From Lentimicrobiaceae bacterium (lineage in GTDB: Bacteria; Bacteroidota; Bacteroidia; Bacteroidales; JAGNHN01): DNA of 51,359 nucleotides. Below, piece by piece: positions 31,864 through 39,264 of the stretch. Below the pieces are notes generated by a model. It searched no databases, had not been told where the DNA came from, and saw only the letters and a list, made by a program, of their open reading frames with translations. A program made the position numbers and the translations under genes. The stretch covers positions 1-51,359 of the forward strand of contig JAGNHN010000024.1 in NCBI GenBank assembly GCA_018001695.1, written 5' to 3'. Position 1 is the first letter of the stretch, and each line of letters opens with the position of its first letter.

Positions 31864-32430
31864 TCAGTTCAAGATAGGGTTGGCTGGGTAATTGGACCAG
31901 ATGGCATAATCCTTACCCATGCCACGAATGTAATGTTGCCACATCGTCTCTGTATTCAGATGAATGACATCATGCAAGGATGCATCCTTCACTATCCAGC
32001 TATGCTGTTCCAGCTCTGAATCCAATTGATTGGGACTCCATCCGGCATATCCAACAAAGAAACGGATCTGTTCCGTTGAAAGTCGGCCGGATAATATTTG
32101 CTCCTGTACATCTTCCAACCTGCCTCCCCAATAAAGACCTTTCATGATTGGCGCACTATCCCGTATCTCTTCACCAAGGGTATGGATGAAGAAGAGTGTA
32201 TCGGTTTTCACAGGTCCACCCAAAAACAGTGGCGCATCAAATACCGGAAAGTCCTTGACAATGTCGTTAAATCTGACTTTGACCGTTTTGTTCAGGATAA
32301 TACCAAAACTGCCTTCTTCTCCATGATCTGCAAGCAGCACTACAGAACGGCCAAAGAAGAAATCATCCAGATGCGGCTCTGAAATAAGGAGAGCGCCAGC
32401 CCTGGGTCTTATCTGATGTTTGTCATCCAT
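31864..32430 (-). CDS. YqgE/AlgH family protein
   Basis: 188 residues, the family's usual length. YqgE/AlgH proteins are small globular cytoplasmic proteins of unknown mechanism, named after the Pseudomonas alginate regulator. Signature segments are GALLISEPHLDDFFFGRSVVLLADHGEEGSFGIILNK, PLFLGGPVKTDTLFFIH and FFVGYAGWSPNQLDSELEQHSWIV. It is divergent from the murL-murD2 operon with ~120 bp between start codons, and each side has its own -7 element. Family assignment secure; role not. Confidence 0.92.
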   Translation of the reverse strand: MDDKHQIRPRAGALLISEPHLDDFFFGRSVVLLADHGEEGSFGIILNKTVKVRFNDIVKDFPVFDAPLFLGGPVKTDTLFFIHTLGEEIRDSAPIMKGLYWGGRLEDVQEQILSGRLSTEQIRFFVGYAGWSPNQLDSELEQHSWIVKDASLHDVIHLNTETMWQHYIRGMGKDYAIWSNYPANPILN

Positions 32431-32455
32431 GTATTCGGTTTACCAATCACAATAA

Positions 32456-32463
32456 CAAAGGTA
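32456..32463 (-). promoter_or_regulatory. -7 element for the YqgE/AlgH gene
   Basis: Minus-strand TACCTTTG matches TAnnTTTG, 25 bases upstream of the start codon at 32430. Confidence 0.45.
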
Positions 32464-32511
32464 ATTGCCTTTTTGTTGTGCGGGTCACCGCATCTCCGCC
32501 ATTCTATTTAG

Positions 32512-32519
32512 TACCTTTG
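32512..32519 (+). promoter_or_regulatory. -7 element for the murL-murD2 operon
   Basis: TACCTTTG matches TAnnTTTG. Transcription would begin near 32526, which rules out the longer reading frame from 32465 and supports the ATG at 32549. Confidence 0.5.
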
Positions 32520-32548
32520 TCACCATAAAGATAACGCTTTCCAGCCTT

Positions 32549-33952
32549 ATGTCCGGCCCAACCAGCCCTCCCCTTTTCCATCAACTGCGTGAGCAGCATA
32601 CTTCGCTGGTCTACCACAGCCATGAGGTCCGGGTGGAGAAATCCACAGTAGTGATGGCCTGGAAGTTTGAACTGACACCTGGCATCTTTTTCAATCCGGA
32701 GATGACTTTTATTTTTCCGGAAAAAATGACCTCTGCTGGCATGGATCAGGGCAGCCTGGAACATCTGGCCTTTCATATTGGCATGATCGAGTTGATCAGC
32801 TACTACAAAGCAGCCTGCCCGGCGGAAATTATCATCAGGCCATATGCCTTGCCTACGGATGCCATCACGTTCTGGAAACACATTTACTTCCTGGGCCTTG
32901 GAGAATTTCGTTATCTCAATCATATTCAGGAAGATCTCGACGCCTTGTTCTCCATCATAAATAAAGGAGCACCACTACCTGATCTGAATGGACAGGTAGA
33001 TGCAGGCCGCCTCATGGTACCGGTTGGCGGTGGTAAGGACTCAGCCGTCAGCCTTTGGCTACTGTCAAGATATCATAAGGATTATGAACTTATTCCCTTC
33101 ATGGTGAATCCGTGGCCAGCTTCATGGCGTACGCTGGATGCACTTGGTTTTTCCAGGCAGGACGCCCTTACGGTCAGTCGGAAGCTTGACCCTAAGCTCC
33201 TGGAATTGAACAGCAAAGGGTATCTGAACGGGCATACTCCCTTCTCCGCCCTATTGGCGTTTACAGCGCATGCTGCCGCCATGATGTGCAAAGCTGGTCA
33301 CATTACACTATCCAATGAATCCAGTGCCAGCGAAGCCACCATACCGGGAACCGAAATTAACCACCAGTATTCTAAATCCATTGATTTTGAGCAGCGTTTC
33401 AGGAATTACCTGAAGCAAATATCCAGGAGCCAAGTGAACTACTTTAGTCTGCTCCGTCCACTGAATGAACTGCAGATCGCAGCTATCTTCAGCAGAATGA
33501 CCGCGGTGCATCCCGTTTTTCGGAGCTGCAATGCTGGAAGCAAAACAGACTCCTGGTGTGGAAAGTGTCCAAAGTGCCTGTTCACAGCAGTGATGCTAGC
33601 ACCCTACCTTGACGACGGGCCGCTTCTGCAGATTTTCGGCAAGGATATCCTGAGCGACAGCTCAATGCAAGTTTATCTTGACGAACTTGGTGGATGGGCG
33701 GAGGCTAAGCCATTTGAATGTATCGGAACTGTGGACGAGGTAAGGCAGGCCTTGTATCTGGCAAGGAAAAGAAGGAATTTTAATGACCTACCCTTTCTGC
33801 TCGATTATGCCGGAAAATGGTTAACTCAAAATGAGGGTACTTACACCACACATCACCTTAAAACATTTGATCGCCAGCATTTTGTCCCTGCTGAGTTTAT
33901 GGAGCGCTTACAAGACGTCATATGTCAATCCATACCCGGAGCAAAAAGATGA
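32549..33952 (+). CDS. murL: Probable UDP-MurNAc-L-Ala-L-Glu epimerase MurL
   Basis: 467 residues from the ATG at 32549. It carries a PP-loop-like ATP site VPVGGGKDSAVSL (157-169) and a late C-x2-C-x2-C cluster (C337, C340, C343 in WCGKCPKC). MurL activates and epimerises the terminal L-Glu of UDP-MurNAc-L-Ala-L-Glu to D-Glu at the expense of ATP (AMP plus PPi), replacing glutamate racemase. The call rests on the PP-loop motif, the length and above all the four-base overlap (ATGA) with a MurD-type ligase, the same pairing as the Xanthomonas MurD2/MurL system. Without the neighbour it could be mistaken for a QueC-like or other PP-loop enzyme. No signal peptide; cytoplasmic. Confidence 0.8.
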   Translation: MSGPTSPPLFHQLREQHTSLVYHSHEVRVEKSTVVMAWKFELTPGIFFNPEMTFIFPEKMTSAGMDQGSLEHLAFHIGMIELISYYKAACPAEIIIRPYALPTDAITFWKHIYFLGLGEFRYLNHIQEDLDALFSIINKGAPLPDLNGQVDAGRLMVPVGGGKDSAVSLWLLSRYHKDYELIPFMVNPWPASWRTLDALGFSRQDALTVSRKLDPKLLELNSKGYLNGHTPFSALLAFTAHAAAMMCKAGHITLSNESSASEATIPGTEINHQYSKSIDFEQRFRNYLKQISRSQVNYFSLLRPLNELQIAAIFSRMTAVHPVFRSCNAGSKTDSWCGKCPKCLFTAVMLAPYLDDGPLLQIFGKDILSDSSMQVYLDELGGWAEAKPFECIGTVDEVRQALYLARKRRNFNDLPFLLDYAGKWLTQNEGTYTTHHLKTFDRQHFVPAEFMERLQDVICQSIPGAKR

Positions 33953-35337
33953 ACCACAAGGGATTTGATCAATATCTCAGGGATACAGCAGGCAGGAAAA
34001 GCATCCTTATCCTCGGTTATGGCAGGGAAGGCAAAAGTTCCCTGCAACAACTTGAGCGCATATTACCTAAGGAACAACTGGGTATCGCCGATCTGAACCC
34101 GTCTGCGACATACACTCTGGTCCAGTCCGGATACAATGTCTTCACAGGTCCTTCGTACCTGGAAGCGCTGCAGATGTATGACATCATCCTCCGCTCACCT
34201 GGTATTCCACCTTCTTTGCTGAAAAACAAGAGAAAGGATGCGATTATCACTTCGCAATCGGCCTTATTTCTTGCATATTTTCATGATCAGGTGATAGGTA
34301 TTACAGGCACCAAAGGGAAAAGTACGACCGCGACTTTGACCAATATGATGCTGAATAACAGTGGATTGAAATCATTTTTAGCTGGCAATATCGGGCTTCC
34401 ACCTTTTGAACTTGCGGACAAAATGGAGGATGGGGTATGGGCTGTCCTGGAGATGTCAGCACATCAGCTGGAAGATATAACACGGGGACCACGCCTTGCG
34501 AGCCTATTGAACCTGTATGAGGAGCACCTGGATCATTTCAGATCAACACAGGCTTACTTCGCAGCTAAGTGGCGCATTTTTATATCCCAAAAAGCAGGTG
34601 ATACCGGTCTATACCCGCTGGATTCAGCACCGGTTCAGGCATTGATTAGGGAACACCTCCCTCCTTCCGGGATGCTGGGCTATTCATCTGAATCCGTCAT
34701 GGCACCGTTTTACCTTGAAGATGAGACAATTTGCCTTCAGACTGATCAGGGCTTGCTGAAGGTCGATGCAGGCGACCGGCCCGGGCTGCCTGGTAAGCAC
34801 AATATGCTCAACAGCCTTGTTGCCTCGGCGCTGGTCAGCCTGGCAGGCGGCAATGCAGCAGGGATACAAGCTACGCTGAAGAATTACAAGGGTTTACCGC
34901 ACCGGATGCAATACCTCGGACTTATTGATGGTATTCATTGTTATAACGATGCCATAGCCACAGCACCAGAAGCAACCATCGCAGCCATTGAAACCCTTTC
35001 GGATGTTACAACCCTGATACTGGGCGGCATGGATCGTGGTATTGATTATGATCCTCTGGTCACATACCTGATCCAGAAACGTATTCCATGCATATGTACC
35101 TCAGGTCCAGCCGGGAAACGCATCGTACAACTCCTCCGTGATGCCGGCGCCACCGGAATGTTTTACTATGACACCCATTTTTCGGATGCTGTTCAAAAAG
35201 CAAAAGGGCTCACACCGCATAGTGGAACCCTTTTGTTTAGTCCGAGCGCGTCAAGCTATGATGAGTTCAAAGACTTTGCTGAAAAGGGCAGGTTTTTTGA
35301 ACATCTGCTCCGCAGTCCTTCTTCTCACGCTGTTTAA
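33949..35337 (+). CDS. murD2: MurD2-type UDP-MurNAc-L-alanine--L-glutamate ligase
   Basis: 462 residues from the ATG at 33949, which overlaps the murL stop (ATGA). It has the three-domain Mur ligase plan: N-terminal Rossmann-like substrate domain (SILILGYGREGKSSLQQL), central ATPase with GITGTKGKST (117-126), EMSAHQLED and NLYEEHLDHF (188-197), and C-terminal domain with KGLPHRMQYLGLIDGIHCYNDAIATAPEAT and LLFSPSASSYDEFKDF. MurD2 adds L-Glu, not D-Glu, to UDP-MurNAc-L-Ala; MurL then inverts it. Canonical MurD reads PDHLDRH in the central loop, here EEHLDHF. A standard MurD is the alternative; the adjacent murL favours MurD2. It converges on the bTHX gene with 12 bp between stops. Confidence 0.8.
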   Translation: MNHKGFDQYLRDTAGRKSILILGYGREGKSSLQQLERILPKEQLGIADLNPSATYTLVQSGYNVFTGPSYLEALQMYDIILRSPGIPPSLLKNKRKDAIITSQSALFLAYFHDQVIGITGTKGKSTTATLTNMMLNNSGLKSFLAGNIGLPPFELADKMEDGVWAVLEMSAHQLEDITRGPRLASLLNLYEEHLDHFRSTQAYFAAKWRIFISQKAGDTGLYPLDSAPVQALIREHLPPSGMLGYSSESVMAPFYLEDETICLQTDQGLLKVDAGDRPGLPGKHNMLNSLVASALVSLAGGNAAGIQATLKNYKGLPHRMQYLGLIDGIHCYNDAIATAPEATIAAIETLSDVTTLILGGMDRGIDYDPLVTYLIQKRIPCICTSGPAGKRIVQLLRDAGATGMFYYDTHFSDAVQKAKGLTPHSGTLLFSPSASSYDEFKDFAEKGRFFEHLLRSPSSHAV

Positions 35338-35349
35338 TCCTCATTCCAT

Positions 35350-35616
35350 TTACTCTTCAGCGGTATCCTTGGGTTTCTTGACAGCCTTGGTTTCTTTTTT
35401 TTCTTTTGGTTTAGCTGCCTTGGGTTTGGTCGTTTTCTCCACAGACTGTGTTTCTACGGCCGGCTCTTCGGCAGCGACAACCTTCTCCGGTTTAACCTCA
35501 GGTGCCGGAGCGGGAGTTGGGAGTATTCCGGAGGATTTGCTGCGGCCAGGTCTGGTTTTCCCGTAGGATCCCCGGATGATTTTTCCGCGGCGCGATTTCT
35601 TGTCACCTTTTCCCAT
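35350..35616 (-). CDS. 30S ribosomal protein bTHX with long Lys/Ala-rich tail
   Basis: 88 residues. The N-terminal ~30 (MGKGDKKSRRGKIIRGSYGKTRP) match bTHX, a small basic peptide that sits in the head of the 30S subunit in Thermus and Bacteroidota. Family members are usually only ~25-45 residues; here a ~55-residue low-complexity tail rich in Lys, Ala, Pro and Glu follows. The tail is in frame and ends in a normal stop, so it is probably real. It has its own -7 element and lies downstream of trmH on the same strand. Confidence 0.8.
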   Translation of the reverse strand: MGKGDKKSRRGKIIRGSYGKTRPGRSKSSGILPTPAPAPEVKPEKVVAAEEPAVETQSVEKTTKPKAAKPKEKKETKAVKKPKDTAEE

Positions 35617-35641
35617 GTCTGTGTGTTTTTTGGTCAGAATA

Positions 35642-35649
35642 CAAATGTA
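35642..35649 (-). promoter_or_regulatory. -7 element for the bTHX gene
   Basis: Minus-strand TACATTTG matches TAnnTTTG, 25 bases ahead of the ATG at 35616 and just after the trmH stop. Confidence 0.5.
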
Positions 35650-35658
35650 TAAAAATTG

Positions 35659-36351
35659 TCAATCCTCCAAATGATAGCTTCGCTGGAATGCCGCTTCGAT
35701 GAGATCCGCTTTACGCACACTGGCCCTCATCCATTCAAGCAACAAGGTAAGCTTTTCATCTTCTGATAATTGCCACAAAAGAGATGCATTCCGCAACCTT
35801 GATGTAAGGGTATAAAGGCTGATGGCTGCAGAGACAGAAAGGTTAAGGCTCTCAGTGAATCCCACCATGGGGATGGTAAGGTACATATCTGCCTGGTCCA
35901 ATACCATACCGGACAGCCCTTCTCTTTCAGTTCCGAACCAGAGTGAAACGGGTTGCCCGAGTGGTAATTTTTCGGGGGCATATCCTTCAATGTGTGGTGT
36001 AGCTGCCACGATCTGATAACCCTTCTGCTTCATATAATCCAGACAGGCTTGCGTATTGGAGCCCTCCTGGTTGTATGGATGCAGGTTGACCCATTTGGAA
36101 GAGCCCATCGCCACATTGGGGCTCAGCTCATACGCATACCTATTCTCAATGATATGAATATCCTGAACACCAAAGCATTCACAGCTACGGACAACGGCAC
36201 TGACGTTATGTGATTGGTATATATCCTCCAACACAACGGTGAGATATCTGGTCCGTTGGGCAACCTTGTCCCTGATAAGTTCCACCCTTTTCGGGGTCAG
36301 GAAGGTGGACAGATGATCGAGGAGTGCTATGTTATAAGGGGCCTTCATCAT
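35659..36351 (-). CDS. trmH: tRNA (guanosine(18)-2'-O)-methyltransferase TrmH (SpoU family)
   Basis: 230 residues with the three SpoU (SPOUT) motifs: NVSAVVRSCECFGV (motif 1, with the catalytic arginine), LWFGTEREGLS (motif 2) and TESLNLSVSAAISLY (motif 3). These form the trefoil knot that binds S-adenosylmethionine. The N-terminal LTPKRVELIRDKVAQRTRYLTVVLEDI and basic C-terminal extension suit TrmH, which methylates G18 in the tRNA D-loop; other SpoU methylases are possible. The ATG is directly next to the T-run of the HU terminator, so ribosome binding would use the terminator's 3' end. See the separate finding. Confidence 0.88.
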   Translation of the reverse strand: MMKAPYNIALLDHLSTFLTPKRVELIRDKVAQRTRYLTVVLEDIYQSHNVSAVVRSCECFGVQDIHIIENRYAYELSPNVAMGSSKWVNLHPYNQEGSNTQACLDYMKQKGYQIVAATPHIEGYAPEKLPLGQPVSLWFGTEREGLSGMVLDQADMYLTIPMVGFTESLNLSVSAAISLYTLTSRLRNASLLWQLSEDEKLTLLLEWMRASVRKADLIEAAFQRSYHLED

Positions 36352-36385
36352 AAAAAAACTCCCCTTTACCAGGGCAAAGGGGAGT
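36352..36385 (-). terminator. Intrinsic terminator after the HU gene
   Basis: A perfect 10-bp stem (36358-36367 with 36376-36385) with an 8-base loop is followed on the minus strand by seven T residues (36358-36352). It starts 22 bases after the HU stop and ends one base before the trmH start codon. Confidence 0.85.
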
Positions 36386-36407
36386 CTCTTACACTGACTG
36401 TTAAGGT

Positions 36408-36680
36408 TTATTTCACCTTCTTAGCCAGGTCAGCGCCCGGTTTGAATTTCACTACCTTTTTGGCAGCAATCTTGATTTCTTTGCCGGTCTGCGGGTTGCG
36501 ACCCTTGCGGGCAGCGCGCTTGGCAACAGCAAAGGAACCGAAGCCGACCAGGGCAACCCTGTCGCCTTTCTTAAGCGCTTTGGATGTTGCACTGACAAAT
36601 GCGTCAAGGGCCTTTTTGGCATCTGCCTTGGTCATTTTTGACTCTGAAGCCATGGCTTCAATCAATTCTGCTTTGTTCAT
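36408..36680 (-). CDS. hup: HU-family DNA-binding protein
   Basis: 90 residues from the ATG at 36680 (MNKAELIEAMASESKM). This is a histone-like HU protein that bends and compacts DNA as a dimer. It has the N-terminal helix pair with TKADAKKALDAFVSATSKAL, the beta-arm base VALVGFGSFAVAKRAARKGRNPQTGKEI (the HU signature with R-N-P-x-T-G-K) and a basic tail. The longer frame to 36743 is rejected since a promoter (-7 at 36721-36728) would start transcription inside it. It is monocistronic, with promoter and terminator both clear. Other HU-like paralogues may exist elsewhere. Confidence 0.95.
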   Translation of the reverse strand: MNKAELIEAMASESKMTKADAKKALDAFVSATSKALKKGDRVALVGFGSFAVAKRAARKGRNPQTGKEIKIAAKKVVKFKPGADLAKKVK

Positions 36681-36720
36681 AGTTTCCGGTATTAGGTTAA
36701 CAAAAGGGCTGAACCACTTG

Positions 36721-36750
36721 CAAATATACGCTATTAGCGGCAAAAGTCAA
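36721..36750 (-). promoter_or_regulatory. Bacteroidota promoter for the HU gene
   Basis: On the minus strand TTG (36750-36748), a 19-bp spacer and TATATTTG (36728-36721). This leaves a ~34-base leader before the ATG at 36680. Confidence 0.6.
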
Positions 36751-36768
36751 GCGCAGAGCCTGCAAACC

Positions 36769-36792
36769 CTTGATTTTGTTAATAAAATCAAG
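36769..36792. other. AT-rich inverted repeat after fmt
   Basis: A perfect 9-bp inverted repeat, CTTGATTTT with AAAATCAAG, around a 6-base loop, 111 bases past the fmt stop. There is no T-run, so it may mark the end of the fmt transcript or be a binding site. The remaining bases between 36681 and 36902 show the HU promoter and no gene. Confidence 0.35.
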
Positions 36793-36902
36793 ATTCCTGT
36801 TAACAACAACCCCATGAAATAAGGATTTCAGAGAATCAACGCAGTGATGAAGCCCGCATCAACAATCAAGCCAATCTAGGCTAAAAATGGGAGTTTAACA
36901 TA

Positions 36903-37892
36903 TTAATTATCATCCCCTACCGGACTTGAATCAAAGGTCCAGCCGTCATGAAGCGGATGGCCTGCCAGCAATTCAACGGTTGTATTACGTTTACGACCAG
37001 GCCATTGGGCTTCAAGTACCTCAAAATAACTGTCGGAACAGGCGATGAGCAAACGTTTTCCATCTATTAGGATGGCACCCGGGTTTTTAAGTGGACGCGA
37101 AGATGTGCAAAGCTTGCCTTTGAGGATTTTCAGGACCACTTCTTCTCCTGTGGTATGTCGCAAGATGGTCCAGGCCCCTGGATTGGGACTAAGACCTCGC
37201 ACGCGGTTATGCACCCATGTTGCCGTATTGTTCCATTGGATCTGAGCATCGCTGCGGCTGAGTTTGGGAGCTTTGGGCAAGGGTTCGAGCTGGTGTGAGG
37301 CCTCCTGCGGCCTGCTGTGCAATGTCCCTGCGTTGATCTCATTCACGGTCCTGAGCAGTAATGCCGCTCCCCGATGCATCAGGACGTCATGCAATCCTCC
37401 CGCATCCATATCATCAGGAATGGCTACCTCCTCCTGCAATAAAATACGTCCGGTATCCAATCCCTGATCAATATAAAAAGTTGTGAGCCCGGTCTTAGTC
37501 TCCCCGTTCATCAGGGCCCTGTTGATGGGTGCAGCGCCCCTGTATCGAGGTAGAAGGGATGCATGGAGGTTAATCGTACCGTATATTGGAATCGACCAGA
37601 TAGATTGCGGGAGCATCCGGAAGGCTACAACCACGATCAGATCGGGATTCAGATCAGCAATACGCCTGATGAAATAAGGGTCATTGAGCGTCTCCGGCTG
37701 AAGTAGCGGCAGTTGGTGCAACTGAGCATACGTTTTGACAGCCGATGCCCTGATCTGCTGGCCACGGCCTGCTGGTTTATCGGGTACCGTCACAACACTG
37801 GCGATGAGATAGCCTGCCTCATGCAGTATAGCAAGACTGGGTACGGCAAAAGCAGGCGTACCCATAAAAACGATCCTGAATTCTTTATGCAT
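36903..37892 (-). CDS. fmt: Methionyl-tRNA formyltransferase
   Basis: 329 residues, near the usual 310-320. Fmt formylates Met-tRNA(fMet) with 10-formyltetrahydrofolate for translation initiation. The N-terminal FRIVFMGTPAFAVPSLAIL, the catalytic block NLHASLLPRYRGAAPINRALMNGE and TGLTTFYIDQGLDTGRIL (Asn, His and Asp of the active site), and a C-terminal OB-like tRNA-binding domain (from ~215: HNRVRGLSPNPGAWTI) are present. It is the last of three co-directed genes (TPR, ribH, fmt; gaps 18 and 35 bp) probably forming one operon, unlike the common def-fmt pairing. Confidence 0.96.
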   Translation of the reverse strand: MHKEFRIVFMGTPAFAVPSLAILHEAGYLIASVVTVPDKPAGRGQQIRASAVKTYAQLHQLPLLQPETLNDPYFIRRIADLNPDLIVVVAFRMLPQSIWSIPIYGTINLHASLLPRYRGAAPINRALMNGETKTGLTTFYIDQGLDTGRILLQEEVAIPDDMDAGGLHDVLMHRGAALLLRTVNEINAGTLHSRPQEASHQLEPLPKAPKLSRSDAQIQWNNTATWVHNRVRGLSPNPGAWTILRHTTGEEVVLKILKGKLCTSSRPLKNPGAILIDGKRLLIACSDSYFEVLEAQWPGRKRNTTVELLAGHPLHDGWTFDSSPVGDDN

Positions 37893-37927
37893 GAAAAAGC
37901 AATATGCGCAGGCAGGTCGAACCGGTA

Positions 37928-38443
37928 TCAGGATTCAGACATCCCGTATTCTTCCGAATCTTCCTCCATCTCGTACTGCATCTGTACCATGGTAAGGACA
38001 GACACTGCAGCCTCCGACCCTTTATTGCCATACCTTCCACCGGCTCTGTCGAGGGCTTGTTCGAGATTGCCGGTCGTCAAAATCCCGAAGATGACCGGCA
38101 TATGATAATCCAGGGCCACCCTGCCCAGGCCTTCTGTTACGCCTTTGGCGACAAAATCAAAATGCCTTGTATCGCCCTGGATGATGCAACCAAGTGCGAT
38201 GACACCATCCACATCGGTATACTCAGCGAAGAACTGTGCAGCCAGAGGTAGCTCGAAGCTTCCCGGAACCCATTTTACAATGATATCTTCCTCCAGGACG
38301 CCATGCTCACGGAGGGTGTCTCTGGCACCCTGCAGCAACCTTTCGGTAACCTTGACATTCCATTCCGCTACGACAATGCCGATACGCATGCCCTCTGCAT
38401 CCGCAAAGAGGGGTGTTGGTTTGTTTTCTGTATCCTGTGACAT
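37928..38443 (-). CDS. ribH: 6,7-dimethyl-8-ribityllumazine synthase
   Basis: 171 residues. RibH condenses 5-amino-6-ribitylaminouracil with dihydroxybutanone phosphate to form the riboflavin precursor and assembles into pentamers or capsids. Motifs: IGIVVAEWNVKVTERLLQGA, WVPGSFELPLAAQ, ALGCIIQGDTRHFDFVAKG (catalytic His in RHFDF), PVIFGILTTGNLEQALDRAGG and NKGSEAA. The C-terminal tail (157-171) is acidic. It sits mid-operon between a TPR membrane protein and fmt; other rib genes are not in the window. Confidence 0.96.
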   Translation of the reverse strand: MSQDTENKPTPLFADAEGMRIGIVVAEWNVKVTERLLQGARDTLREHGVLEEDIIVKWVPGSFELPLAAQFFAEYTDVDGVIALGCIIQGDTRHFDFVAKGVTEGLGRVALDYHMPVIFGILTTGNLEQALDRAGGRYGNKGSEAAVSVLTMVQMQYEMEEDSEEYGMSES

Positions 38444-38461
38444 ATCAGTAGGAGTTAGTGA

Positions 38462-39154
38462 TCAGGAAGTTTTAGCCATTTGACGGGCGCGAACGATATA
38501 TTTTTCAATATCCCTGCTTTCCTGGCTCAGTGGATGTTCTTTCTTGATCCGCTCATAAACATCGGCTGCTTTAGCGTATTGTCCGCTCACCTCATAAGCC
38601 CAGCCGGCTTTCAACAGAAACTGGGGAGTCGTCATATCATTCGGATTCCGGTCTGCAGCCTTAAGATAACTCTTAATGGCATTTTCTGTATCGCCCAGCT
38701 CCATGTGACAATCACCCATCACGCTTATAGCCATGGCAGAAACCAACACATCCTTACTACTGAATCCTTTGAGATAACGGAGAGATTCTTCGAAATCCCC
38801 TTTCTTAAGGTATATCAGGCCAGTATAGTAATGGGCCAGATTGGCACTCTTTGTCATACCATAATCATCGATGATTTCCAGAAATCCCGGGAAGTTGCCA
38901 TCTCCGTTGAGAGCGAGGTCGAGTGAATCAGATTCGAAATACCGCTCTGCCATAAACATCTGAGCCTGTGCTTCTTTCTCTTTAGGAGCAAGGTAAAAGC
39001 GCTGAAAAGCAAAATAACCCAGCACGATGATAATGATGGCACCAATGACAATACCTAAAATCCGCTGATTCTCTTCGATAAAGCGTTCAGTTCTGGTCAA
39101 CGCCTCCTCAACGGCAACAATGCGATCTTCTGCCTGATCCTTTTTTCTGGCCAT
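38462..39154 (-). CDS. Membrane-anchored tetratricopeptide repeat protein
   Basis: 230 residues with a single membrane helix (34-51, ILGIVIGAIIIIVLGYFAF) after a charged N-terminus, then TPR-like helices (SANLAHYYTGLIYLKKGDFEESLRYL, AMAISVMGDCHMELGDTENAIKSYLKA, PQFLLKAGWAYEVSGQYAKAADVYERI). The layout resembles YfgM-type ancillary proteins of the secretory pathway, and this family is often found beside ribH in Bacteroidota. First gene of the presumed TPR-ribH-fmt operon, with its own -7 element. Function unknown; a periplasmic scaffold is likely. Confidence 0.78.
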   Translation of the reverse strand: MARKKDQAEDRIVAVEEALTRTERFIEENQRILGIVIGAIIIIVLGYFAFQRFYLAPKEKEAQAQMFMAERYFESDSLDLALNGDGNFPGFLEIIDDYGMTKSANLAHYYTGLIYLKKGDFEESLRYLKGFSSKDVLVSAMAISVMGDCHMELGDTENAIKSYLKAADRNPNDMTTPQFLLKAGWAYEVSGQYAKAADVYERIKKEHPLSQESRDIEKYIVRARQMAKTS

Positions 39155-39175
39155 TTTTCCTCAAATTTTAAGGTG

Positions 39176-39183
39176 CAAAAGTA
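39176..39183 (-). promoter_or_regulatory. -7 element for the TPR-ribH-fmt operon
   Basis: Minus-strand TACTTTTG matches TAnnTTTG, 21 bases ahead of the start at 39154. Identical to the element before the NMO gene. Confidence 0.5.
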
Positions 39184-39214
39184 CGCTTTTTTTTTCACCC
39201 TTGTTGCAATGCGC

Positions 39215-39222
39215 TATTTTTG
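39215..39222 (+). promoter_or_regulatory. -7 element for the S9 peptidase gene
   Basis: TATTTTTG matches TAnnTTTG. It overlaps a TTG at 39220 that would otherwise look like a start codon; the true start is the ATG at 39265. Confidence 0.5.
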
Positions 39223-39264
39223 AAAGCGCTTACAGTATTGCTTAATCATTTTAACCTGCTCATC

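Noticed and set aside
32465..32548. Longer MurL start at 32465
   Set aside because: Lies upstream of the predicted transcription start near 32526; the ATG at 32549 fits better.
32549..33952. QueC-like or other PP-loop nucleotide enzyme
   Set aside because: The ATGA-coupled Mur ligase and overall size favour MurL; kept as the alternative.
36769..36792. AT-rich inverted repeat as an intrinsic terminator for fmt
   Set aside because: It is a perfect stem but has no T-run on either strand, so it is listed only as an inverted repeat.
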